Shown piece by piece: positions 25,484 to 34,095 of a stretch of DNA of 64,000 nt (positions within the stretch are counted from its first letter, which is position 1; every line of letters starts with the position of its first letter). Location: NCBI GenBank assembly GCA_001657325.1, contig LWRO01000016.1, positions 1-64,000 on the forward strand, in the 5' to 3' direction. Made by a program: the position numbers and the translations under genes. The DNA comes from Geitlerinema sp. BBD 1991-9 (lineage in GTDB: Bacteria; Cyanobacteriota; Cyanobacteriia; Cyanobacteriales; Geitlerinemataceae). The notes beneath the pieces were generated by a model that worked only from the letters and a program-made list of their open reading frames with translations, was not told the DNA's origin and ran no database searches.

Positions 25484-26872
25484 TTAGCAAATTCTGATAG
25501 AAACTGGAACTGGAATGAGGGACTTCTGGTATATGAAATGTAAGGCGGGATCGCCAATCAGCAGAAAGGATTGAGGGCCGATCGACGAGCTAAATTTGAG
25601 ATTCATCTGCTTGACAATGTTTCCAAAACTGCCCCCCAAACTCAATGACTCCTCTAAGAATTCCCGAGCGAGTTTCAGTTCTCGCAAACTCATCCAAATC
25701 TCTCGCCGACAGACGATCGAATGGGAATGACCAAAGGACGCAAATTCACGATAATCTTGACTCCATTCAAGGGAAATCGGGTTTTGAGTCAAGACCATCG
25801 GTTGAGCGTTCGGTTTGATAAAATCAAGATAGGTTTGCAAGAGATGAAGCGAACAGTCTTCTGGGGTTTTGCTAATTTGAAAACCGAAAGCCACTTTTTG
25901 GGATTGTGTCGTTAGAATATCCCAGGTTTCAGGATTCATCTCAGTTCCCGCCATCCACACCCAAATTGACTCGCACGCTTCATCGATACAGAGTTTGGAA
26001 AAGCGATCGATCTCCTGCAAGTATTTACCCGTCAACATGGCGTAGCATTTCGCTAGAGGTCGCAGGGGACTGTCAGATTTTACAACTAAAACCTGTCGTT
26101 TGGGAATCAGGGAATTTATACGATCGAACGAGAATTTTTCTTGACCGTCGATCGAACTCGATTGAGATGATAACCAGTCCCCCGCAAGTTGAGTCTCAAT
26201 CGATTCCAATCCAATGAATGCGGTTTCGTTCGAGAGCGATGACAATTTTTCCATTTCCAGTACCGGAAACGTACTCAATATTTGACGACTTGCAATTAAG
26301 TCTTCGAGAACTGTTTCATATTCTTTGATTCCCTGACAGCAGATCAGCTTGACTGGGAATTTCCATTGACAGTCCCGTGCAAATAAAAAGGGACGAACTC
26401 GCTCCTTCATCCACTGTCCGGCGGACGTACATTGAGACCACTGATACCGTATAGGTGTCCACTCACAGCTAAAGCCATATTTTTGATAGGGTTTTCCAAC
26501 GATCTCACAGCCAAATTTGAGATACTCGTTTAGAATATCTTCTCGGCTATCGGCATAGAGCGTTTGAATCCCATTTTCTTCCATGATGCGAAGCATCCCA
26601 CCGACGAGGAGTGCGCCAGTGGTGCGGTTCCGTTTTAGAGATGCGGTGACAAAATAGCTGGCGAAAAAACGCTGCGTGTTACGATCGAACGCAACGCGCA
26701 TTGCACCAACCAGTCTCTGGTCTTGAACGACCATTAAATTTTTGCAGAAGTAATCGTTAAAAACATCTTGATAGTCTGGGTCTTGAATTTTTAATTCATC
26801 CACAAAGACTCGTCTTCTTAATTGAATGATTTGTTCGATGTCACCGCGATGTGTTGCAAGTTTGAGAAGCAT
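25484..26872 (-). CDS. GNAT acyltransferase fused to an unknown C-terminal domain
   Basis: A 462-residue fusion. Residues 1-150 look like a GNAT-fold N-acyl amino acid/autoinducer-synthase type transferase: IIQLRRRVFVDELKIQDPDYQD, LMVVQDQRLVGAMRVAFD, RNRTTGALLVGGMLRIMEENG and YLKFGCEIVGKPYQKYGF. The remaining 310 residues are not recognised. They include VLVVKSDSPLRPLAKCYAMLTG and end with GPQSFLLIGDPALHFIYQK, where LIGDPAL recalls the end of C25/CHAT-type caspase-like domains, but no His-Cys dyad of that kind is evident. It is the first gene of the minus-strand cluster. The long upstream region (about 1 kb) shared with the divergent radical SAM gene suggests joint regulation. Likely role: N-acylation starter step. 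Confidence 0.65.
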   Translation of the reverse strand: MLLKLATHRGDIEQIIQLRRRVFVDELKIQDPDYQDVFNDYFCKNLMVVQDQRLVGAMRVAFDRNTQRFFASYFVTASLKRNRTTGALLVGGMLRIMEENGIQTLYADSREDILNEYLKFGCEIVGKPYQKYGFSCEWTPIRYQWSQCTSAGQWMKERVRPFLFARDCQWKFPVKLICCQGIKEYETVLEDLIASRQILSTFPVLEMEKLSSLSNETAFIGLESIETQLAGDWLSSQSSSIDGQEKFSFDRINSLIPKRQVLVVKSDSPLRPLAKCYAMLTGKYLQEIDRFSKLCIDEACESIWVWMAGTEMNPETWDILTTQSQKVAFGFQISKTPEDCSLHLLQTYLDFIKPNAQPMVLTQNPISLEWSQDYREFASFGHSHSIVCRREIWMSLRELKLAREFLEESLSLGGSFGNIVKQMNLKFSSSIGPQSFLLIGDPALHFIYQKSLIPVPVSIRIC

Positions 26873-27167
26873 TGTTCTTTCTCGCTCGAACGTGAGTCGG
26901 TAAGGATAATATTCAATTGCCTAGCAGTCAAGAATTTCAATTTAGTTATCGAGAGTTTTTCTGACACTCCTTTTACTCTACCTTTTGCCGATCTGTATTC
27001 TCAGGGGGTTGGTATCCGATGAGCGTGCATTTGTATTCGGTTAATTGCTCCCTATCTCTCTAAAATTTATTCACAAGATTGGGATATGCAATGAGAATCA
27101 TTCTCCCAGGGATGGGAGAATAAATTGCTGCATTGGGGGAGAGAAAATCAGGAAGGTTGCATGGATT

Positions 27168-27341
27168 ATATAGCAAAATGAAATGAAGTGATTTGCAGAC
27201 ATAACCCCGTTGCAACTCCTATCAGATTGGGGGCGTTTCTCTTCTGAGTCCCTCATATCCCCGGAATCTTAGAGATGCTGGAGATCTTACACAGAAGGAT
27301 CGATCGGGAAGTTTTTTGCAAATCACTTAATATTGCTATAT
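27168..27341. mobile_element. MITE-like element with ATATAGCAA ends
   Basis: A 174-bp non-coding element. Outer terminal inverted repeat ATATAGCAA (27168-27176) / TTGCTATAT (27333-27341); inner inverted repeat AAGTGATTTGCA (27186-27197) / TGCAAATCACTT (27317-27328). A small hairpin ATCCCCGGAATCT...AGATGCTGGAGAT sits in the middle and resembles the palindrome at 29585-29617. TA dinucleotides border both ends. Confidence 0.65.
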
Positions 27342-27431
27342 TTCACTGCATTCTACTTCACTATTAGGTTGTTTTGCTTCTTTAATTCGGTATAGAAACA
27401 AAATTCAATATTAGTTAATTTAAAAATGGTT

Positions 27432-27446
27432 GTTATGTTACATAAC
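27432..27446. promoter_or_regulatory. Candidate operator GTTATG-TTA-CATAAC
   Basis: A perfect 6-bp inverted repeat with a 3-nt spacer in the divergent region between the two arms of the putative biosynthetic locus. Size and symmetry fit a dimeric repressor site. It is about 430 nt before the radical SAM start, so its target is uncertain. Confidence 0.3.
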
Positions 27447-27875
27447 GTAAATCAAGTATCAGAAGTTGAAAATCCCATAAATGCCATTAATAATGAGAGC
27501 GATCGATGTCGTTAGAACTTGTAAAGTCGATGAAGAATGTAAAGTTTTTTTGCGAAATCGACAAAGCATCAAAAAATATTGTACTATCCCTACTAATGTC
27601 TAATATCAACAGACTTGTAAGAAAGTAAAATTAGTTTCAATTGCAGCAATACTCGGCAATTGAACAGATGTTATTGCTAGGCAAAATTTTGCCCAATGCT
27701 GGATCGTTTGCAGTGAAGAGCTGTCAATAGATCTATTGATTAAATTTTCGTCTTTGTAACCACTCAAAATAGTTTAAAACATCCAATATATCGCTTATTT
27801 TAAGGTTTGTGTTTTGCACTTTAAATCTACTTCTTTATTTTAGAAGAAGTCAACGCAGAGTAAACAGGTGAAACC

Positions 27876-29438
27876 ATGAATAAGTTACGTCTTCTCTTCT
27901 GCACGCCGCCTTACCATCCTTATCACCTAGCTGACGAGAAAGTTTATATCGTCGAACCCTTACAATTTGAAGTTCTAAGTTCCCTGCTGGACAAAACACG
28001 ATTTGAGATCGATGTTCTCGATTTGCGCTTGGAACGTCGATCGGGGGTTCTCGAACGAAAATTGGCCTCGTTTCGTCCAGACATTTTTGTGATAAGCTGC
28101 TGGACTTTGCACCTGAATCAGGTTCGAGAAGCGTTAAAAACAGTCAAAGATTTCGACTCCAACGTTGTTACGGTTGTCGGTGGGGAACACACGCGGATTA
28201 ATCCTGCCGATCTCGCCATTGCTCAAACGGACTTTATTTGGATGGGTGAAGGTTATCAAGGATTCTCGGACTTGATAAACTATATTTATGATGGCGATAA
28301 TGGATATCGCCACTTGAACGGTTTAGCCTATCAGGAAAACGGTCGATTTATTTCCAACGGGCAAGCTGTTGTCCATCCCAATTTCGATTTAGATACGTTG
28401 CCCTTCCCCGATCGATCGATTACGAAAAAGTATCACAAACAATACTATCATCTCTGGTGGAAGCCCATTGCCACGATGCGGACTGCAATGGGTTGTCCAG
28501 CTCGTTGTTCTTTCTGTAACCTTTGGAAAGTCAACGCCGGGAAATTTTTAGGGTGGAGTCCTGAATACATAGCGGATTATATTTCCACCCTGGAAGAACC
28601 CTATATTTTGTTTGTCGATGACCACTGTTTTGGCGATCTCGATCGATCTTTTGCTTTAGGTGAAGCCTTATTAAAAAAGGGCATTCAAAAACAGTATTGC
28701 CTCTACAGTCGAGCCGATACGATCGCCGAAAATCCCGAACTGATCGAACTTTGGGCAGCGGTGGGGCTCAAACGAGTCCGTATGGGTTTAGAGAGTTATT
28801 CCGACGATACTCTTAGCAGCATGAACAAACACGCCTCTGTTGATAGTAGTTCAACAGCGATTAAAATTCTGAAGAAACATGGTGTGCTGACGGAAGGGCT
28901 ATTTCAGATCGGTCTAGATTACACCTATGAAAACTTTCAAGGGATGTTAAAGTACATTCGCGACCAAGAAATTGAGGTTCCAAATATTACGGTTTCGACC
29001 CCCATGCCCGGTACCGTAGAGTACACTCAGGCACAAGACCAGATCGTTTACAAAGAACCCGAATATTTTGATTTCCAACACGCCGTCATGGAAACGACCT
29101 TGGATATCAAAACCTTCTGTCACGAGTATAGTATGTTGATGATTCGCGCCCAGCGTCCGCCGCAAGAGCAGATTCGCCTCATGGGGTTGCGGAAATTTAT
29201 TATGAAGATGCCGAACTTCTGGCGATACTTTTGGTCGCTACGGACATCTTACAAACACTATCTTCCCGAAAATCGCGTTGGTTCGGGGAATGGAAAAACA
29301 TCCGATTTGGCGTTTTTGCCTTGGGTTAAAAACTATCAGAATCTAGATCCGCAACGACAAAAAGAAATCCACACCATCGAACGGCTCTATCGGGAAGAAA
29401 TGGCAAGTACTCAAGGTGCGGGTGCGTTTAAGGGATAG
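27876..29438 (+). CDS. B12-binding radical SAM protein (HpnR/BchE-like class)
   Basis: A 520-residue cobalamin-dependent radical SAM enzyme. The N-terminal B12-binding Rossmann domain (about 1-150) includes LRPDIFVIS-type and VVTVVGGEHTRINP segments. The radical SAM domain (about 195-420) has the cluster motif C207-x3-C211-x2-C214 in MGCPARCSFCNLW and the SAM-binding-like FVDDHCFGD and VRMGLES. This class typically methylates unactivated carbons or makes ring changes. Length and order resemble the hopanoid C-3 methylase HpnR, but orthology is not certain. It is divergent from the GNAT-SDR-Ntn-ligase gene group and may act on the same product. The ATG at 27876 follows an AGTAAACAGGTGAAACC leader containing an AGGTGA ribosome site. 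Confidence 0.82.
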   Translation: MNKLRLLFCTPPYHPYHLADEKVYIVEPLQFEVLSSLLDKTRFEIDVLDLRLERRSGVLERKLASFRPDIFVISCWTLHLNQVREALKTVKDFDSNVVTVVGGEHTRINPADLAIAQTDFIWMGEGYQGFSDLINYIYDGDNGYRHLNGLAYQENGRFISNGQAVVHPNFDLDTLPFPDRSITKKYHKQYYHLWWKPIATMRTAMGCPARCSFCNLWKVNAGKFLGWSPEYIADYISTLEEPYILFVDDHCFGDLDRSFALGEALLKKGIQKQYCLYSRADTIAENPELIELWAAVGLKRVRMGLESYSDDTLSSMNKHASVDSSSTAIKILKKHGVLTEGLFQIGLDYTYENFQGMLKYIRDQEIEVPNITVSTPMPGTVEYTQAQDQIVYKEPEYFDFQHAVMETTLDIKTFCHEYSMLMIRAQRPPQEQIRLMGLRKFIMKMPNFWRYFWSLRTSYKHYLPENRVGSGNGKTSDLAFLPWVKNYQNLDPQRQKEIHTIERLYREEMASTQGAGAFKG

Positions 29439-29450
29439 AAGAGATGATGA

Positions 29451-29485
29451 GTGCGTTACGTGGAAATACCATCTGTGTAACGCAC
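29451..29485. terminator. Hairpin downstream of the radical SAM gene
   Basis: GTGCGTTAC (29451-29459), a 17-nt loop and GTAACGCAC (29477-29485): a perfect 9-bp stem 13 nt after the stop codon. There is no strong T-run, so termination is likely weak or Rho-assisted. It may instead be the remnant of a MITE. Confidence 0.45.
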
Positions 29486-29584
29486 CTTACTGATTCTCTT
29501 GTTTTATCCCGTCGGACTTATGCAGAAACCGGGTTTGAAGCATAAGTTCCGATCGATCGTATTTCAGAGTACGTTGCTGCTCTC

Positions 29585-29617
29585 CAGATCCCCGGCATCT
29601 TGGAGATGCTGGGGATC
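29585..29617. repeat. REP-like palindrome
   Basis: AGATCCCCGGCATCT (29585-29599), loop TGG, AGATGCTGGGGATCT (29603-29617): a 15-bp stem with one G-T pair. A degenerate copy is found inside the MITE at about 27256-27286. Confidence 0.7.
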
Positions 29618-29799
29618 TGATTTCGATCGAGCTTTCCCTGTTGTTCCCGCAAACAGTGCGATACATTCACAATTGAACAACGGAGTTCTACCCCACCTCA
29701 TCACAGAGTTTAGAAACTCAAATGTTGTCAAAGTGACCGTTAAATGTAAAATATCCCTTAAGATTCCCCAAATTTATAGAAGAGGATAAGCATTTCGCT

Positions 29800-32013
29800 A
29801 TGACCGCAGCGACTCCAGCCGCCCCTAGTACAATTCCATCATTTTGTCAAGGTATTCAATTTTTCGCCGAATCCCTGCCCGGATGGGAAGAATATGGCAA
29901 AGAACCCGTCATCAAAGCCGGGGAAAAACTTATTGCCTCCACGAGCGACAAAGCCGCCGTTTACCAAACCATACTGGCGGCCGATGCTCTGCGCTATCTC
30001 ACGTTGCAAGTGACCTCGAGTAAAGCTTCCGGCCATCCCGGCGGATTTGCCAGCATCGCCGACACGATCGCCGCTTTGGTGATGTTGGGTCACAAAAACA
30101 TCATTACCGAAGTCGGCCACCACGCCCCCGGATTTTACAGCAACGTCTTCTTAGATCGATCGCTCGAAGACATGGGCATCGAAACCGTCCAACAAATGCG
30201 CGATCGATTCCGCGAAACCGGCGGACTTCTCGGCCACCTCTCCGGGCAAATCCCCGGACTCCTCAACCCCGCCGGGCCTCTCGGACAAGGGCAACACTTC
30301 GCCATGGCGGGCGCAAAACTCAACCCCGGCGTTCTCTTCCCCGTCACCATCGGCGACGGCGGCCTCGGCGAACCCTACGTCATGAGTAGCTTCGGTCACT
30401 TCAACACCGCCTATCCCAACGTCACCAACTTCCTCCCCATCCTCGTCTGGAACGGCTACAGCCAAGAACACCACAGCATGGTGTCCACCAAAACCAACGA
30501 CGAGATGATCGAATACTGGGCGGGGAACGGCTTCCACGAAATCATCCTCGTCGATGCCAAAGACTACGACGACTCCAACCAAGCCAGCGACTACGCCGAC
30601 AGCAGCCTCTTCTCCTTTGAAGGGCGCATGGCCTTTACCCAAGCCATCCTCGAAGCCGTTGACGAAGCGGCCAAATCTGCTTTAAACGGCGTTCTCACCG
30701 TTCTCATCGTCAAACAACTCAAAGGGGCAGGCGTTCACAAACGGGGCGCACAATCTCACAACCTCTATCCCGGCGACACCGTCGAAAAAGACTACATCGC
30801 CAACGCCATGAAAGCCCGCGCCCTCACCCCGGAAGCGTGGCAACTCGTCCGCACCAACTACGAACGCGCAGGGGGCGACACTGCTTCCAAAATCGTTCTC
30901 ACGGAATCCGAACGCGAAATTCCCGAACTCGGCGAATTACCCCTCACTGAGTTTCCCGTGGGTGGGGATAAAAAAGTGGCTACCACCGCGATGGGCGAAC
31001 TGGTGGTTCACGTCGGTCAAAAAGACCCCGATTTCATCGTCACCAACGCTGACGGGAACGCTGCATCGGGCATCAACAATATTAATATCGGCCTGAACAT
31101 TGTCCACCCCGTCACCGACGAAACCTATCATCAGCAACCGAACGGACGGGTTTACGAACCCCTCAGCGAAGATGCTTGTGCGGGACTCGCCGCAGCGATC
31201 GCTCTGTTTGGCGGACGGACGCTGTGGTGTTCCTACGAATCTTTTGCCATCAACGGTTTACCCATTTGGCAAACCGTCACTCAAGCCATGGCAGAATTGC
31301 GCCGTTCTACTCCTTCCACCATTGCACTGTTTACGGCGGGGGCGCTAGAACAAGGGCGTAACGGTTGGACGCACCAACGACCGGAAATCGAAAATTATTT
31401 CGCGGCAATGATGCGAAATGGCAATGTTTTTCCGCTGTTTCCTTGCGATGCCAACAGCATCCAAGTTTGTTACGATTGGGCAGTTTCGACGAAGAATAAA
31501 GGGATTACGATTACGGCCAGTAAAACGCCGTTACCGATTCGATCGACCCTCGAACAAACTCGTCAAGGATTAGAACAAGGCGCGTTCGTGTTAGACGAGC
31601 AATCAGGCGAAAAAACGATCGTGTTTGCGGTTCTCGGTGACATGATTCTGCTTCCGGTGTACGAAGCCGTCGAACAATTGAAAGCGCAAGGAATCGGCAG
31701 CAAAATTGTTTCCGTTATCAATCCTCGCCGTTTGTATCGCTCTTCCGATGTGGCTTGGGATACCTGTTCTGAAGCCGATGGCGGTTTCCTCGACGATGCG
31801 GAATTTTCCGAATTGTTCGACGGCGATGCGTTGTTAGCGGTTACGGGCGGTTCGAGTGCCATGTTAGAACCGGTGATGTTGCGGAGTAGTTCCCCTCGCG
31901 ACGTATTCGCCTGGAAGCGTGGAGAAACGGCATCGAGTGCGGCGGCAGTGATGAAAATGAACGGCATTACTGCGGAGAATTTGGCGAAACGAGCGACCGA
32001 ATTGTTGGCTTAG
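29800..32013 (+). CDS. Transketolase-like TPP-dependent enzyme (transketolase/phosphoketolase superfamily)
   Basis: A 737-residue thiamine-diphosphate enzyme of sugar-phosphate metabolism. The N-terminal half shows SSKASGHPGGFASIADTIAAL. The TPP motif is GDGGLGEPYV...N (GDG-x-N type). The middle domain has ITNADGNAAS and LAAAIALFGGRTLWCSYESF. The C-terminal part (LEQGRNGWTHQRPEIENYFAAM, FPLFPCDANS, ITITASKTPLP) looks more like phosphoketolase than classical transketolase. It is longer than ordinary cyanobacterial transketolase (about 670 aa) and shorter than phosphoketolase (about 800 aa). The exact reaction is therefore left open. Codon use is strongly GC/C-rich in the first 1.3 kb, suggesting high expression. 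A Rho-independent terminator follows. Confidence 0.78.
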   Translation: MTAATPAAPSTIPSFCQGIQFFAESLPGWEEYGKEPVIKAGEKLIASTSDKAAVYQTILAADALRYLTLQVTSSKASGHPGGFASIADTIAALVMLGHKNIITEVGHHAPGFYSNVFLDRSLEDMGIETVQQMRDRFRETGGLLGHLSGQIPGLLNPAGPLGQGQHFAMAGAKLNPGVLFPVTIGDGGLGEPYVMSSFGHFNTAYPNVTNFLPILVWNGYSQEHHSMVSTKTNDEMIEYWAGNGFHEIILVDAKDYDDSNQASDYADSSLFSFEGRMAFTQAILEAVDEAAKSALNGVLTVLIVKQLKGAGVHKRGAQSHNLYPGDTVEKDYIANAMKARALTPEAWQLVRTNYERAGGDTASKIVLTESEREIPELGELPLTEFPVGGDKKVATTAMGELVVHVGQKDPDFIVTNADGNAASGINNINIGLNIVHPVTDETYHQQPNGRVYEPLSEDACAGLAAAIALFGGRTLWCSYESFAINGLPIWQTVTQAMAELRRSTPSTIALFTAGALEQGRNGWTHQRPEIENYFAAMMRNGNVFPLFPCDANSIQVCYDWAVSTKNKGITITASKTPLPIRSTLEQTRQGLEQGAFVLDEQSGEKTIVFAVLGDMILLPVYEAVEQLKAQGIGSKIVSVINPRRLYRSSDVAWDTCSEADGGFLDDAEFSELFDGDALLAVTGGSSAMLEPVMLRSSSPRDVFAWKRGETASSAAAVMKMNGITAENLAKRATELLA

Positions 32014-32043
32014 CCGTTGTTTGATTTAACCACCTACCCTAAT

Positions 32044-32083
32044 CCCGTAGAGGTCTTGTATGCAAGAATTCTACGGGTTTTTT
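32044..32083 (+). terminator. Rho-independent terminator of the transketolase-like gene
   Basis: CCCGTAGA (32044-32051) pairs with TCTACGGG (32070-32077), with an inner stem TCTTG/CAAGA, followed by six T. Located 31 nt after the stop codon. Confidence 0.85.
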
Positions 32084-32100
32084 AATTCTGTATAAGTTGA

Positions 32101-32412
32101 GTAAATCCATCGCCGTCTAAGTCTATGGAGGCGGATTTATCGTACTCAATCGCCGTCAAAAAAGAGAAGCTGGATTTAGTCATTGAAATCGTACTCACCA
32201 GCGGCGAACGAGAAAAACTCGATAAATATCGTGCGTTTGACTTTCCCGAGGTTTGGTTCCTGCAAGATGGAAAAAATTTTGTGTTCCGTCTGTGAAATTG
32301 GGAATATGAAGTAGTCGATCGAAGTGAGCTGTTACCGGATTTAGATTTGCGGTTAATTGAGAGTTGCGTTCGACTTCGATCGATCGACCAAGTTGTTAAA
32401 GCATTTTGTTAA
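32101..32412 (+). pseudogene. Uma2-family (PD-(D/E)XK nuclease-like) pseudogene
   Basis: A reading frame continuing from 32101 gives the C-terminal two-thirds of a Uma2-type protein: EADLSYSIAVKKEKLDLVIE, then IVLTSGEREKLDKYRAFDF, PEVWFLQDGKNFVFRL, an in-frame TGA at 32293-32295, then NWEYEVVDRSELLPDLDLRL and LIESCVRL, ending at TAA 32410-32412. The Asp and Glu of the nuclease core (LDLVIEIVLTSG) are kept. The N-terminal part is missing (in-frame stop at 32098-32100). Uma2 genes are highly expanded in cyanobacteria, and decayed copies are common. It is too broken to appear as a normal ORF. Confidence 0.75.
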
Positions 32413-32695
32413 GTCACGAAAAATAGTTTATTATGAGAAATAGAGATGTTTGTTTAAAAATACTCGTAAATCCAAGAAAATCTTAATTGCCATTTTTTCA
32501 ATTCAAATCTCGATCGATAGAATTGCAAATTTATGGAGTAAACAAATTAATTTGTTTTAATTAAATTTAGGTAAATTTCTGCTTTGCGACAGCTATCTTA
32601 TCGATTTTAAGTAAATCTTAAATAATTTTACAAACTCTGGAAGCTTTAAGAACCCCGAGCCTACAATCGAAGCAAAGATCGATCGAGTGTGGGAG
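32413..32695. other. AT-rich intergenic region upstream of the ATPase-STAND locus
   Basis: About 280 bp, markedly AT-rich, between the Uma2 remnant and the ATPase gene. Probably carries the locus promoter, but I could not pick a definite -35/-10 pair. No gene is seen. Confidence 0.4.
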
Positions 32696-34012
32696 ATGGC
32701 CGTGGAGTTGGACGTGCAGAAGTTTTTTCGGGCTTGCAACCCGTCGAAAACTCTCAATTACAAAAAGGCTGAAGACCGACGCTACTATATCGATTTCTCC
32801 CAAGTGCGCGGCGCAGAAGTGGTTGAAGAAGTGGGACGGACGATCGAGTTCATGGAACCTGACCCCACCTGTCAGCTTTTTACGGGACATATCGGCTGTG
32901 GGAAGTCTACGGAGTTGCTGCGGCTGAAAGCGGAATTGGAAAACAAGGGGTTTCACGTCGCATACTTTGAATCGACAAATGTACTGGAAACTAGCGATGT
33001 GGAAGTTAGCGATTTGCTGTTGGCGATCGCACATCAGATAAGCGAAAACCTGCGAGACGCCGGAATTCCCCTCGTCGGACGCTATTTCGCCAACCTGCTG
33101 CAAGAGTGCGCGAACTTCCTGCAAACCCCGGTGCAAATCGAGACGCAAGCGGAAATTTCCCTGGGAATTGGCAAACTCACGGCGAAAGCGAAAGAAAGTC
33201 CGACGTTCCGCAGTCAACTGCGACAGTACCTCGAACCGCAGACGAAACAGCTTATCGATGGCATTAATAACGATTTGCTGGTTCCCGCGAACGAAATCCT
33301 GCGGAAACGAGGTAAACAAGGATTGGTGGCGATCGTCGATAACCTCGATCGCGTAGACAATCGCAAACTCGACAGCGGCTTGACGTTACCAGAGTACCTG
33401 TTCGTTCGACGGGGCGACCAACTGCGGAGTTTGAAGTGCCATCTCGTGTATACCATTCCGCTGGCGTTGCTGTTTTCCAACGAACACCAGGCGTTGAAAA
33501 ATCGACTGGGAGGCGGGAGCAGTGCTATGGTGTTGCCGATGGTTCCAGTGCAGTTGCGCGATGGTAGTCTCTACACAGAAGGACTCGATCGATTAAAACA
33601 GATGATTATGGTGCGGGCGTTTCCCCAGGCGACACCGGAAGAACGGCTTCAATGGGTCGATCGCGCCTTCGATTCGAGGGAAACCTTAGACTGGCTGTGT
33701 TACCAGAGTGGCGGACACGTGCGAATGCTGCTGAGTTTGGTGTTTAGCTGTCTGCGGAAACACAAGCCGTTGCCGATTACGCGGAAAATGGTAGAAGTCG
33801 CTGTTCGAGAGGCGCGAGACGAGTTGCGACTGTCGATTACTGAGGACGAGTGGACGTTGTTGCGGAAGGTGTTGCAGACGAAAGAGGTGGCGGGGCCAAT
33901 AGAATCTCAAACGCTATTGCGGAGTTTGTTCGTTTTTGAGTATCGGAACGCGGAGGACGGTCGTTGGTTTGACGTGAATCCTCTGTTAGACGGATCGCCA
34001 GAGTTAGGTTAA
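32696..34012 (+). CDS. P-loop ATPase (AAA/STAND-like) upstream of the TA cassette
   Basis: A 438-residue ATPase. Walker A is TGHIGCGKSTE (about residue 65-75) and Walker B is LVAIVDNLDRV (about 210-220). The rest is helical with no recognised sensor or nuclease part. A SGGHVRMLLSLVFSCLR segment (about 345) resembles sensor-2/winged-helix regions of AAA ATPases. The ATG at 32696 lies three codons after an in-frame GTG; either could be used. The stop (34010-34012) is followed immediately by the first copy of a 30-bp repeat that matches the start of the large STAND gene. This gene and the STAND gene were probably adjacent, with a gap of about 5 bp, before the toxin-antitoxin pair came in. Confidence 0.72.
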   Translation: MAVELDVQKFFRACNPSKTLNYKKAEDRRYYIDFSQVRGAEVVEEVGRTIEFMEPDPTCQLFTGHIGCGKSTELLRLKAELENKGFHVAYFESTNVLETSDVEVSDLLLAIAHQISENLRDAGIPLVGRYFANLLQECANFLQTPVQIETQAEISLGIGKLTAKAKESPTFRSQLRQYLEPQTKQLIDGINNDLLVPANEILRKRGKQGLVAIVDNLDRVDNRKLDSGLTLPEYLFVRRGDQLRSLKCHLVYTIPLALLFSNEHQALKNRLGGGSSAMVLPMVPVQLRDGSLYTEGLDRLKQMIMVRAFPQATPEERLQWVDRAFDSRETLDWLCYQSGGHVRMLLSLVFSCLRKHKPLPITRKMVEVAVREARDELRLSITEDEWTLLRKVLQTKEVAGPIESQTLLRSLFVFEYRNAEDGRWFDVNPLLDGSPELG

Positions 34013-34042
34013 GAACCATGACCGATCGCTCGCCAACCCATC
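34013..34042 (+). repeat. Direct repeat, left copy (decayed start of STAND gene)
   Basis: Thirty bases beginning GAACCATGACCGATCGCTCG, matching 34559-34588 at 27 of 30 positions. The right copy contains the true start codon of the 1370-aa STAND protein. The left copy keeps the ATG but leads into an unrelated frame. Confidence 0.85.
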
Positions 34043-34095
34043 GGGCAGGGTTTATAGCTACTAAAATAATTGGTGTGAGAAATGCAGGAATCCTA

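Larger units (their letters stand above)
26873..27875. other. 1-kb divergent intergenic region
   Basis: Lies between the GNAT-fusion gene (minus) and the radical SAM gene (plus). It contains a MITE-like element (27168-27341), a REP-like hairpin inside that element, and a palindrome GTTATG-TTA-CATAAC (27432-27446). It is AT-rich near the radical SAM start. The segment AACAGACTTGT (about 27610) is also found upstream of the GGDEF gene (about 2668). No protein of significant length is supported. Confidence 0.55.
29439..29799. other. Intergenic region with two palindromes
   Basis: 361 bp between the radical SAM and transketolase-like genes. It holds inverted repeat GTGCGTTAC / GTAACGCAC (29451-29485), resembling the arms of the nested MITE at 48.9 kb, and the REP-like hairpin at 29585-29617. 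The last 100 bp probably contain the promoter of the TPP-enzyme gene. No further gene is seen. Confidence 0.5.

Noticed and set aside
25484-26872. LuxI-type quorum-sensing synthase with lux box
   Set aside because: Only a broad GNAT resemblance; no LuxR partner, and the palindrome at 27432 does not match a lux box.
27876-29438. Firm assignment as hopanoid C-3 methylase HpnR
   Set aside because: Only general layout and length agree; B12 radical SAM enzymes are very diverse and no squalene-hopene cyclase is nearby.
29499-29789. 96-residue frame before the transketolase-like gene
   Set aside because: Runs through a REP palindrome; no homology, no ribosome site.
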